Of a stretch of DNA of 64,000 nucleotides, positions 17,903 to 27,300 are shown piece after piece. Position 1 is the first letter of the stretch. Every line of letters starts with the position of its first letter. The position numbers and the translations under genes are program-made. The stretch is from Phytohabitans houttuyneae. Its GTDB lineage: Bacteria > Actinomycetota > Actinomycetes > Mycobacteriales > Micromonosporaceae. Under the pieces are notes generated by a model that worked only from the letters and a program-made list of their open reading frames with translations, did not search any database and was not told where the DNA came from. The stretch covers positions 1,488,001-1,552,000 of the forward strand of contig NZ_BLPF01000003.1 in assembly GCF_011764425.1 (NCBI RefSeq), written 5' to 3'.

Positions 17903-17911
17903 GGAGACTCC

Positions 17912-18403
17912 TCAGGTGGCCGGCCGTAACCGGGGGTCACCCGGCGCGACTGACTGCAGGTAGGCGTAGACGTCCGCCGGGCCGAAGGCGGGCAGCCCGG
18001 CCAGGCGCCAGGCGGCGAAGCCGCCCGCCACGTCGGTGGCGCGGTGCAGCCCCAGGTCCTGGAGGGCGGCGGCCGCGAGGGAGGAGGTGTAGCCCTCCTG
18101 GCAGAAGACGATCACCGGCAGGTCGTACCGGCCGGCGATCGGCAGCCGCGCGTCGCTGCGCGGGTCGAAGCGCCACTCGAGGACGTTGCGCTCGACGATC
18201 AGCGCGCCGGGAATCTCGCCGTTGGCGGCGCGCTGGGCGGCCGGGCGGATGTCGACGAGGTGGGCGCCGCGCCGGTACGCGAGGTGGGCCTCCTCCGGCT
18301 CCAGCCGGCGCAGCCGGGACCGCGCCTCGGCCAGGATCTCGTCGATGCCGCGCGAGCCCGCGGGCGCGCCGATGTGCCCCGGACAGGCCAGTGTCGTCCT
18401 CAC
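17912..18403 (-). CDS. Rhodanese-like sulfurtransferase
   Basis: A 163-aa single-domain rhodanese. Recognisable parts are LVDIRPAAQRAANGEIPGAL, the active loop VFCQEGYTSSLAA with the catalytic cysteine, DLGLHRATDVAGGFAAW and the C-terminal GLPAFG. It would move sulfane sulfur, for example from thiosulfate or cysteine-derived persulfide. Its GTG start overlaps the cysteine dioxygenase stop (GTGA), showing translational coupling; a second GTG three bases upstream is possible. Pairing with a cysteine dioxygenase points to cysteine or persulfide breakdown to sulfite. Confidence 0.87.
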   Translation of the reverse strand: MRTTLACPGHIGAPAGSRGIDEILAEARSRLRRLEPEEAHLAYRRGAHLVDIRPAAQRAANGEIPGALIVERNVLEWRFDPRSDARLPIAGRYDLPVIVFCQEGYTSSLAAAALQDLGLHRATDVAGGFAAWRLAGLPAFGPADVYAYLQSVAPGDPRLRPAT

Positions 18404-18849
18404 CACGAGACCCCCGCCCGCTCCACCTCGGCCACCCGCAGCTTGCCGTCCAGCAGGCGGTACCGGGTCATCGAGCGAAGCGCCGGCGCGTACACGTGGA
18501 TGCTGATCGCCGGTACCGCGCCGCGGTTGGCCACGCTGTGCACGTGGTGGGCGCCGAAGCGGCGGCCGGAGCCGGCGGGCAGGTCCGTGTGCCGCACCCG
18601 CCCGCCGCTCACCGTCCGCTCCACGAGGGCGCCGGAGACCACCGTGAACGCCCCGGCCGAACCGCCGTGGTCGTGCCAGTCGGTCTCCTGCCCGGGCAGC
18701 CAGGTCAGCAGCCAGACCTCGTGCTCGGGCGTCTCGGCGAGCCTCGCGTACCACCGCTCGGCGGTGTCGTACTGGGGCTGGATCGGCCATGAGCCGGGGT
18801 CAGACGCCCACCGCCGCGCCGCGGCGAGCAAGTCCGAGAACAACGTCAT
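18400..18849 (-). CDS. Cysteine dioxygenase-like cupin protein
   Basis: A 149-aa thiol dioxygenase-like cupin. The first cupin motif is WHDHGGSAGAFTVVSG (His59 and His61) and the second GAHHVHSVANRG (His104), giving the three-histidine iron site of cysteine dioxygenase, which oxidises cysteine to cysteine sulfinate. It heads an operon with a rhodanese and a wHTH regulator. The -10 box TAGGGT lies 7 bases before ATG, so the mRNA is probably leaderless. A 23-base motif upstream is shared with the sulfite-oxidase-like gene at 57 kb. Another thiol substrate cannot be excluded. Confidence 0.82.
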   Translation of the reverse strand: MTLFSDLLAAARRWASDPGSWPIQPQYDTAERWYARLAETPEHEVWLLTWLPGQETDWHDHGGSAGAFTVVSGALVERTVSGGRVRHTDLPAGSGRRFGAHHVHSVANRGAVPAISIHVYAPALRSMTRYRLLDGKLRVAEVERAGVSW

Positions 18850-18856
18850 GGCACAT

Positions 18857-18894
18857 ACCCTACCCCATAAACCCCATCGGTCTAGTAGGGATCA
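18857..18894 (-). promoter_or_regulatory. Promoter and shared sulfur-gene motif upstream of the cysteine dioxygenase gene
   Basis: On the minus strand TAGGGT (18857-18862) lies 7 bases from ATG. Bases 18872-18894, over the -35 zone, match 57034-57056 upstream of the sulfite-oxidase-like gene at 18 of 23 positions; the shared core is TGATYCCTACTA followed by ATRGGG. Confidence 0.6.
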
Positions 18895-18916
18895 CCGGGA
18901 ATTTCCGTGGCGTGCC

Positions 18917-20044
18917 TTACGCGCCGCCCTCCTTCAGCTCCACCGTCGTCGGCTGGAACGAGGTGCCGTTGACGTCCACGCCCGCGCCCTTGAGCGCGTC
19001 GAGCGCCTTCTGGACGTACTCGTTCGTGTACGCCGTATCCTCCGGCTGCTTGGTGATGACCGTCTGCCCGTCCTGGTTCTTGGTGGTGAGCGCGAGGTCG
19101 ACCGTCTTCCGCCACTCGGCCTCGTCGAGCATGCCGACCCCGTTCGGCGAGGGCCAGACGAGCTTGTTGACCTCGTTCATCTGCCACAGCTGGTGGCTGG
19201 CGCCGAGCTTGGAGCCGCGCTTGACCACCAGGTCGCGGCACTCCTGCGCGTTGTCCCGGCAGTACGCCCAGCCCTTGAGCGACCCGGTCAGGAACTTGAC
19301 CGCCGTGTCCTGGAAGGCGGCGTCACCGAGCTTCTCGCTGTTGGCCCACACCGCGTCCTGGAGCATGGCGGTGCCGACGTCGTTCCAGTTGAGGACCGTG
19401 AAGTCGGACGGCTGGTACAGCGCGCCGGTCTTCGGGTTCTTCGCCTCCAGCAGCTGCGCGTACTCGTTGTAGCTCATCGCCTGCGCCGCGTCGATGTCCC
19501 GCCGCAGCAGCGCCTGCATGTCGAACTGCTGCTGCACCAGCGTGACGTCCTTGCCCGGGTCGAGCCCGGCCTTGGTCATCGCGGCGAAGAGCTCGAACTC
19601 GTTGCCGAAGCCCCAGTTGCCGACCTTCTTGCCCTTCAGGTCCGCGGGCGCCTTGATGCCGCTGTCCGCGAACGACACCTGGTACGTGCCGGAACGCTGG
19701 AACACCTGGGCGATCTCGGTGATCCCGGCACCCTGCTCGCGCGAGGCGAGCGCCTTGGGCACCCACGCGACCGCGAAGTCGGCCTGGCCCTGCGCGAGGA
19801 CGGTCTGCGGCACGATGTCGACGCCGCCCTCCAGGATCTGCACGTCCAGGCCCTGCTCGCGGTAGAAGCCCTTGTCCACCGCGGCGATGTACCCGGCGAA
19901 CTGGGCCTGCACGAACCACTGCAGCTGCAGCTTCACCGCGGTGGTGCCGCCGCTGCCCCCGCTCGGGGTCTCCGGCTCGTCCGCCGTGCCGCACGCGGCA
20001 AGCGCGAGGACGCCCGCGAGCGCCCCGCCAATCATCTTTCTCAT
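18917..20044 (-). CDS. NMT1/THI5-like ABC transporter substrate-binding lipoprotein
   Basis: A 375-aa periplasmic-type binding lipoprotein with lipobox LALAAC (Cys18). The fold is that of NitT/TauT and THI5 proteins: VKLQLQWFVQAQFAGYIAAVDKGFY near residue 37 (read in pieces), ADFAVAWVPKAL, and GKKVGNWGFGNEFELF. Relatives bind hydroxymethylpyrimidine, nitrate, taurine or similar small molecules. Its place at the end of a pyrimidine-degradation operon, after two permeases and an ATPase, suggests uptake of a pyrimidine, hydantoin or ureido compound. ATG at 20042-20044 follows a GAGGAT stretch. Confidence 0.88.
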   Translation of the reverse strand: MRKMIGGALAGVLALAACGTADEPETPSGGSGGTTAVKLQLQWFVQAQFAGYIAAVDKGFYREQGLDVQILEGGVDIVPQTVLAQGQADFAVAWVPKALASREQGAGITEIAQVFQRSGTYQVSFADSGIKAPADLKGKKVGNWGFGNEFELFAAMTKAGLDPGKDVTLVQQQFDMQALLRRDIDAAQAMSYNEYAQLLEAKNPKTGALYQPSDFTVLNWNDVGTAMLQDAVWANSEKLGDAAFQDTAVKFLTGSLKGWAYCRDNAQECRDLVVKRGSKLGASHQLWQMNEVNKLVWPSPNGVGMLDEAEWRKTVDLALTTKNQDGQTVITKQPEDTAYTNEYVQKALDALKGAGVDVNGTSFQPTTVELKEGGA

Positions 20045-20064
20045 CGCATCCTCCAAGGGGGTAG

Positions 20065-20825
20065 TTATCCGGAGCGGCGCCACGGCGTGGCGAGCCACTC
20101 CAGTCCGAGCGCGGCGGCGTAGAAGACGAGACCGAGCACGCACGCGCCGACCACGAAGGCCCAGGCGCGCGGGTACGCGGTGTTCGAGGCCGCCGAGGTG
20201 ATGCGGGAGCCGAGGCCGTCCTGCAGACCGCCGAAGTACTCCGCGACCACCGCCGCGATCACCGCCAGGGAGGACGCCTGGCGAAGACCGGTGAACACGA
20301 ACGGGAGCGCGCCGGGCAGCCGCACCAGCCGGGTGAACGTCCAGCCGCCGGCGGCGTAGCTGTCCATCAGCTCCCGGTGGGTGGGGTCGACCTGGCGCAG
20401 CCCGCGCAGGGTGTTGACGAACACGGGGAAGAAGACCACGATCGCCACCACCACGCGGCGGGGGATGCTGCTGGTCGAGTCGAACATGTTGTTGAGGATC
20501 GGCGCGAGCGCGATGATCGGCAGCGCGTTGAGGGCCGCGGCCACCGGGATCGACGCCTCGCCGAAGAACCGGAAGCGGCTGGCCGCCATCGCCGCGAGGA
20601 TGCCCAGCACCGCGCCGGCGACCAGGCCGACGAGCGCGTTGGCGCCGCTGGCGAGGCCGGTCTTCCAGATCACCTCGCGGCTGAGCCAGAACTGCTCCCA
20701 GATCACCGACGGCGCCGGCAGGATGAACGGCGCCACCCGCCCGGCCTTGACGACCACCTCCCACAGCGCGAGCCCGCCGACACCGACGAGGACCGGCGGC
20801 AGCAGGCCGAGCCCCGCGACCTCAT
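20065..20825 (-). CDS. ABC transporter permease (frameshifted near start)
   Basis: A BPD_transp_1-type inner-membrane permease with about six helices; the EAA-like loop is DSYAAGGWTFTRLVRLPGALPF (read in pieces). The ATG at 20823-20825 overlaps the ATPase stop (ATGA), but that frame is lost after five codons. Adding one G to the run 20812-20815 joins it to the intact downstream frame (LGLLPPVLVGVGGLALWE onward), giving a normal full-length protein. The uninterrupted frame with a start codon is 20065-20757. It pairs with the permease at 21.6-22.4 kb. Confidence 0.82.
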
Positions 20826-21601
20826 GCCGGCACCTCCGAGGGCGCCCGGAGAGCGCGACGCACCTTGGTGATGCCGGCGAAGAAGCCGGCTGACTGGCGG
20901 GTCGCCTCGGTGCGCTCGCCGAGGTCGATCTCGATGACGTCGGTGATCCGGCCCGGCCGCGGCGACATGACGACGACCCGGTCGGACAGGTACACGGCCT
21001 CGGGGATCGAGTGGGTGACGAAGATCGTGCTGGTGCCGGTGCGGGCGCAGATCCGCAGCAGCTCGTCCTGCAGGCGTTCGCGGGTCATCTCGTCGAGCGC
21101 GCCGAACGGCTCGTCCATCAGCAGCAGCGGCGGGTGCACCGCGAGCGCCCGCGCGATCGCCACCCGCTGCTGCATGCCGCCGGACAGCTGCGGCGGGTAG
21201 TGCTTGGCGAAGTCGCCGAGCCCGACGAGGTCGAGCATCTCCCGGGCCCGCTCGCGCCGCTCGGTGCGGGACGCTCCGCGCAGCTCCAGCGGCAGCTCGA
21301 CGTTGCGCTGCACGGTGCGCCAGTCGAAGAGGCCGGCCTGCTGGAAGGCGATGCCGTACTCCTGGTCCAGCCGCGCCTTGCGGGCCGGCTTTCCGGCGAC
21401 GGTCACGGTGCCCCCGGTCGGCGGCACGAGGTCGGCGACGAGGCGCAGCAGCGTGGACTTGCCGCAGCCGGACGGCCCGATCAGCGACACGAACTGTCCA
21501 CTCTCAACGGTCAGGTCGACGCCGGTGAGCGCGGCGACCTGGTCCGGCCGGCCGGGGTTGAAGACCTTCCCGACGCCGGTCAGCTCCACAGCGGCCGTCA
21601 T
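20822..21601 (-). CDS. ABC transporter ATP-binding protein (NitT/TauT type)
   Basis: A 259-aa ATPase with all nucleotide-binding motifs: Walker A GPSGCGKSTLL (about residues 43-53), Q-loop FQQAGLFDW, signature LSGGMQQRVAIARAL, Walker B LLLMDEPFGALD, and the switch histidine in VTHSIPEA. The closest family is the SsuB/TauB/ThiZ group. It overlaps both neighbouring permease genes by four bases (ATGA), so the importer is made as one unit. Confidence 0.93.
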   Translation of the reverse strand: MTAAVELTGVGKVFNPGRPDQVAALTGVDLTVESGQFVSLIGPSGCGKSTLLRLVADLVPPTGGTVTVAGKPARKARLDQEYGIAFQQAGLFDWRTVQRNVELPLELRGASRTERRERAREMLDLVGLGDFAKHYPPQLSGGMQQRVAIARALAVHPPLLLMDEPFGALDEMTRERLQDELLRICARTGTSTIFVTHSIPEAVYLSDRVVVMSPRPGRITDVIEIDLGERTEATRQSAGFFAGITKVRRALRAPSEVPA

Positions 21602-22449
21602 GTTGCCCTCCGTCGGTTGAGTGCGAACTCGGCGGCGCCCACCAGCGCCGCGACGAACAGGCCGAGCAGCGCCGCGCCGACCATCGCGGTGTAGACCTTC
21701 GCCGGGTCGGCGGTCGCCTCCCGGGAGTACTCGATGACGAGGCGGCCGATACCGCCGCGGGTACCCGTGGAGATCTCTCCGACCACGGCCCCGACGACGG
21801 CTGCGGCCCCCGCGAGCCGCAACGCGGGGAACAGGTAGGGGGTCGAGGCCGGCAGCCGCAGCTTGAGCAGCGTGTGCCACCACCCGGCCGCGTAGCTGTG
21901 CATCAGCTCCTCGGCCACCTTCGGCGGCGACTGCAGGCCGCGCAGCATGCCGACCGCCACCGGGAAGAAGGCCAGGTAGGCCGCGATCGTGGCGACCGAC
22001 ATCCAGGGCTGCCACGGGTACGAGCCGAGCGACAGCTTCCCGCCCCACCCGGCGATGGCCGGCGCCAGCGCGATGAGTGGCACGGTCTGCGACAGGATCA
22101 CGTACGGCAGCAGGCCGCGCTCCACCACCCGGAAGCGCTGCATGGCGACGGCCAGCACCAGCCCGACGGCCGCCCCGACGCCGAACCCCACCGCGACGCT
22201 GCGCAGCGTGAACAGGCACGACCTGAGCACCACCAGGGCGATGGGGTCGCCGCCGGTCAGCTCCGGCTCGCCGAAGCGGCGCACCACGTCCCACACGTGC
22301 GGCATCGCGGCGTCGTCGGCGCGCGGCAGCACCCGCACCCCGAAGAGCGAGGCGCCGTCGTCGGCACCGACCGCCTTGTACGCCTCCCACAGCAGGACCG
22401 CCGCGAGGATCGCCGCGACACCTGTCGCGACGGCGCGGAGCCCTCTCAT
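21598..22449 (-). CDS. ABC transporter permease
   Basis: A 283-aa inner-membrane permease of the BPD_transp_1 family with about six helices: an N-terminal anchor, the cytoplasmic coupling loop MHSYAAGWWHTLLKLRLPASTPYLF (read in pieces), and a C-terminal helix ending in EFALNRRRAT. Compared with the partner permease it has an extended segment after the first helix (DDGASLFGVRVLP to EPELTGGD). It overlaps the LLM oxidoreductase stop (ATGA) and the ATPase start. Confidence 0.9.
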   Translation of the reverse strand: MRGLRAVATGVAAILAAVLLWEAYKAVGADDGASLFGVRVLPRADDAAMPHVWDVVRRFGEPELTGGDPIALVVLRSCLFTLRSVAVGFGVGAAVGLVLAVAMQRFRVVERGLLPYVILSQTVPLIALAPAIAGWGGKLSLGSYPWQPWMSVATIAAYLAFFPVAVGMLRGLQSPPKVAEELMHSYAAGWWHTLLKLRLPASTPYLFPALRLAGAAAVVGAVVGEISTGTRGGIGRLVIEYSREATADPAKVYTAMVGAALLGLFVAALVGAAEFALNRRRAT

Positions 22450-23447
22450 GCCACGAGCGCGGGAATGATCTTCTCGCCGTACGCGGCGAGGGTCTGCTCC
22501 TTGTCGTCGTGCTGCAGGTACACCGCGAACTGGTCGACGCCCAGGTCCCGCAGTGCGCGCAGCTTGTCCAGGTGGGACTCCACCGGACCCAGTACGCAGA
22601 ACCGGTCGACGATGTCGTCCGGGACGAACTCGGTGTGGGTGTTGCCGGCCTTTCCGTGCTGGGAGTAGTCGTAGCCGCGGCGGCCCTCGATGTAGTCGGT
22701 CAGCGCCTGCGGCACCGCGCCGGTGGCGCCGTAGCGAGCGACGATGTCGGCCACGTGGTTGCCCACCATGCCGCCGAACCACCGGGTCTGCTCGCGCTGG
22801 TGCGCCAGGTCGTCGCCGACGTACGCGGGTGCGGCCACGCAGAACTTGATGGCCGCCGGGTCACGCCCCGCCTTCTCCGCCGCCGCCCGCACCGTCTTGA
22901 TCATCCAGGCGGCGATGTCCGGGTCGGCGAGCTGCAGGATGTACCCGTCGCCGACCTCGCCGGTCAGCGCGAGCGCCTTCGGCCCGTACGCGGCGACCCA
23001 CACCTCGAGCTCGGCGCCGGGCTTGACCCACGGCAGGCGCACCTCGTTGCCCCGGTAATGCACGGCCCGCCCGGCGGCCAGCTCGCGGATCACGTGCACG
23101 CACTCGCCCAGCTCCTTGAGCGTGGTGGGCGGGTACCCGAGCGTGCGCAGCGCCGAGTCACCGCGGCCGATGCCGCAGATGGTGCGGTCGCCGTACATCT
23201 CGTTGAGCGTGGCGAACAGCGACGCCGTCACGGTCCAGTCGCGGGTGCCCGGGTTGGTCACCATCGGCCCGACGACCACCTTGGACGTCCTGGCGAGGAT
23301 CTGCGAGTAGATGACGAACGGCTCCTGCCACAGCAGGTGGGAGTCGAACGTCCACACGTGACTGAAGCCGGCGGCCTCGGCCTTGACCGACAGGTCGACC
23401 ACAGTGGACGCGGGAGGGTCGCACTGGAAGACGACGCCGATGTCCAT
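22446..23447 (-). CDS. LLM-class (probably F420-dependent) oxidoreductase
   Basis: A 333-aa luciferase-like (TIM barrel) flavin/F420 enzyme. Family features are MDIGVVFQCDPP, AEAAGFSHVWTFDSHLLWQ, VVGPMVTNPGTRDWTVTAS, CGIGRGDSALRTLGYPP and EVWVAAYGPKALALTGEVGDGY (read in pieces). Sub-family resemblance is to the TIGR03842-like F420 group, from memory. It is translationally coupled to an importer and sits directly after mmsA and hydA. The operon encodes no PreT/PreA-type dihydropyrimidine dehydrogenase, so this enzyme may do the ring-reduction step or another oxidation of the imported compound. The reaction is inferred, not shown. Confidence 0.83.
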   Translation of the reverse strand: MDIGVVFQCDPPASTVVDLSVKAEAAGFSHVWTFDSHLLWQEPFVIYSQILARTSKVVVGPMVTNPGTRDWTVTASLFATLNEMYGDRTICGIGRGDSALRTLGYPPTTLKELGECVHVIRELAAGRAVHYRGNEVRLPWVKPGAELEVWVAAYGPKALALTGEVGDGYILQLADPDIAAWMIKTVRAAAEKAGRDPAAIKFCVAAPAYVGDDLAHQREQTRWFGGMVGNHVADIVARYGATGAVPQALTDYIEGRRGYDYSQHGKAGNTHTEFVPDDIVDRFCVLGPVESHLDKLRALRDLGVDQFAVYLQHDDKEQTLAAYGEKIIPALVA

Positions 23448-23455
23448 ACGCTATG

Positions 23456-24936
<1,481 letters not shown>

Positions 24937-24937
<1 letters not shown>

Positions 24938-26331
24938 CACACCAGGTATGTCGAGAGGCCGCGGGGCAGGTACTTTCCGCGCCCGGCGCGCCCGTGGTAG
25001 GCGCCCTCGGACACGAGGATCTCCCGCGGGAGATGACGGTGTCGACCTTCCCGGCGATCTCGTAGCCCTCGTACGCCGAGTGGTCCATGTTCATGTGGTG
25101 GGTCTCGACGCTGATCCGGGTGCGGCCGTTCGGGTCGTACACCACGATGTCGGCGTCCGAGCCGGGCGCGATGACGCCCTTGCGCGGGTAGAGGCCGAAC
25201 ATGCGGGCCGGCGTCGTGGCGATCGTCTCCACCCACCGCTGCAGCGACAGCTTGCCGTCGACCACGCCCTGGTACAGCAGGTCGACGCGGTGCTCGACGC
25301 CGCCGATGCCGTTGGGAATCTTGGAGAAGTCGCCGACGCCCAGCTCCTTCTGGTCCTTGAAGCAGAACGGGCAGTGGTCGGTGGAGACCACGGCGAGGTC
25401 GTTGGAGCGCAGCCCCTGCCACAGGTCCTTCTGGTGCGACTCGTGCTTGCTGCGCAGCGGGGTCGAGCAGACCCACTTGGCGCCTTCGAAGCCGGGCGCG
25501 CCGAGCTGGTCCTCCAGCGTGAGGTACAGGTACTGCGGGCAGGTCTCGGCGAACACGTTGCGGCCGGCGTCGCGGGCGGCGGCCACCTCGGCGAGGGCGC
25601 GGCTGGCGGACAGGTGCACGATGTAGAGCGGGCAGTCCTGCGCCACCTCGGCCAGCATGATCGCCCGGTGCGTCGCCTCGGCCTCCAGGGCCTCGGGGCG
25701 GGTGATGCCGTGGTAGATCGGGTCGGTCTCGCCGCGGGCGAGGGCCTGCTGCACGAGCACGTCGATCGCGATGCCGTTTTCCGCGTGCATCATGATGATC
25801 GCGCCGTTGTCACGGGCCTTCTGCATGGCGCGCAGGATCTGGCCGTCGTCGGAGTAGAAGACGCCCGGGTACGCCATGAAAAGCTTGAAGCTCGTGATCC
25901 CCTCGCCGACGAGCTGGTCCATCGCCTTGAGCGAGTCGTCGTCGACGCCGCCGAGGATCATGTGGAACGCGTAGTCGACGTGGCAGTTGCCGTCGGCCTT
26001 GGCGTGCCAGGCGGCGAGCCCGTCCTGCACCACCTCGCCGGTGCGCTGCACCGCGAAGTCGATGATCGTGGTGGTGCCGCCGAACGCGGCCGCCTTGGTG
26101 CCCGTGTCGAACGTGTCCGACGCGAACGTCCCCCGAACGGCAGCTCCATGTGGGTGTGCGCGTCGATGCCGCCCGGGATGACGTACTTGCCGGTGGCGTC
26201 CAGGGTCTGGGTGTCGGCGGGTCCGGCGCCGGGCGTGTAGATCGCGGCGATCGTCTCGCCGTCGACGAGCACGTCGGCCGGGCTCGCGCCGGTGGGGCCG
26301 ATCACGGTGCCCCGGTGATCAGCAGACTCAT
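24937..26331 (-). CDS. hydA: Dihydropyrimidinase / hydantoinase (frameshifted at three G runs)
   Basis: A cyclic amidohydrolase that opens dihydrouracil or hydantoin rings. After reading-frame repair it spans about 465 aa: DATGKYVIPGGIDAHTHME carries the first two zinc histidines, FKLFMAYPG precedes the metal-bridging lysine region, and IVHLSASRAL, STDHCPF and GSDADIVVYDP follow. The frame breaks at C runs 26310-26313, 26130-26134 and 25023-25025 (plus strand); one extra base in each restores MSLLITGGTV, LPFGGTFASDTFDTG and ISRGEILVSEG. The longest uninterrupted part is about 25020-26080. Three breaks in an otherwise well-conserved gene suggest sequence error rather than decay. Confidence 0.85.
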
Positions 26332-26347
26332 GCGGTTCATCCCTCTC

Positions 26348-27187
26348 TTACGGCTGGACCAGCGGACCGTAGGCGTCCGGGCGGCGGTCGCGGTAGAAGG
26401 CCCACCGGTCGCGCACCTCGGCAAGCAGGCCGAGGTCGAGGTCGCGGACGATCAGCTCGGCCTCGTGCGGGTCGCCGGTCTCGCCGACGAACTTGCCCTC
26501 GGGGTCCACAAAGTACGACGTGCCGTAGAAGTCGTTTTCGCCGAGCGGCTCGACGCCGACCCGGTTGATCGCGCCGACGAAGTACTCGTTGGCGACCGCG
26601 CTGGCCGGCTGCTCCAGCTTCCACAGGTACGAGGAGAGGCCGCGGTGGGTCGCGCTCGGGTTGAACACGATCGTGGCGCCGCCGAGGCCCAGCGCGCGCC
26701 AGCCCTCCGGGAAGTGGCGGTCGTAGCAGATGTACACGCCGATGCGCCCCACGGCGGTGTCGAACGTGGGGTAGCCGAGGTTGCCGGGACGGAAGTAGAA
26801 CTTCTCCCAGAAGCCCTTGACCTGCGGGATGTGCGTCTTGCGGTACTTGCCGAGGTAGCTTCCGTCGGCGTCGACGACCGCGGCGGTGTTGTAGAGGACG
26901 CCGGGCTGCTCCTGCTCGTACATCGGCAGGACCATCACCATGCCGAGCTCGGCCGCGAGGGCCTGGAAGCGCTCGGTGGTGGGGCCGGGGATCGACTCGG
27001 CGTACGAGTAGTACTGGCTGTCCTGGACCTGGCAGAAGTACGGCCCGTAGAAGAGCTCCTGGAAGCAGATCACCTTCGCGCCCTGGGCGGCCGCCTGGCG
27101 CGCGTACTCCTCATGAGCCTTGATCATCGATTCCTTGTCGCCGGTCCACGTGGTCTGGACGAGCGCGGCGCGGACAAGGTCTGCCAT
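26348..27187 (-). CDS. N-carbamoyl-beta-alanine amidohydrolase (beta-ureidopropionase)
   Basis: A 279-aa nitrilase-superfamily enzyme hydrolysing N-carbamoyl-beta-alanine to beta-alanine, CO2 and ammonia. The catalytic triad is seen as Glu in CFQELFYGPYF, Lys in KYRKTHIPQ and Cys in YICYDRHFPEG. GNLGYPTFDT and NPSATHRGLS are typical of the beta-ureidopropionase branch. It is the first gene of the operon that continues through hydA, mmsA, the LLM enzyme and the ABC importer, and its promoter lies in the 113-base gap to the divergent MocR gene. Confidence 0.92.
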   Translation of the reverse strand: MADLVRAALVQTTWTGDKESMIKAHEEYARQAAAQGAKVICFQELFYGPYFCQVQDSQYYSYAESIPGPTTERFQALAAELGMVMVLPMYEQEQPGVLYNTAAVVDADGSYLGKYRKTHIPQVKGFWEKFYFRPGNLGYPTFDTAVGRIGVYICYDRHFPEGWRALGLGGATIVFNPSATHRGLSSYLWKLEQPASAVANEYFVGAINRVGVEPLGENDFYGTSYFVDPEGKFVGETGDPHEAELIVRDLDLGLLAEVRDRWAFYRDRRPDAYGPLVQP

Positions 27188-27228
27188 GGGGTTGTCCCCT
27201 CTCGGCTCTGTTCTTTTCTCAGCTGATG

Positions 27229-27298
27229 GCGTAGGACTTTAGTGACACAGGTGCGGGCGGACAATGGCGAGATTGTTACAGGATATTGCGTAGGAGTA
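27229..27298. promoter_or_regulatory. Repeated boxes between the pyrimidine operon and the MocR gene
   Basis: The direct repeat GCGTAGGA occurs at about 27230 and 27289, each followed by T-rich sequence, and ACAGG occurs next to both. MocR regulators often bind separated direct repeats, so these are candidate sites. The second copy overlaps the ribosome site of the MocR gene. Confidence 0.4.
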
Positions 27299-27300
27299 AC

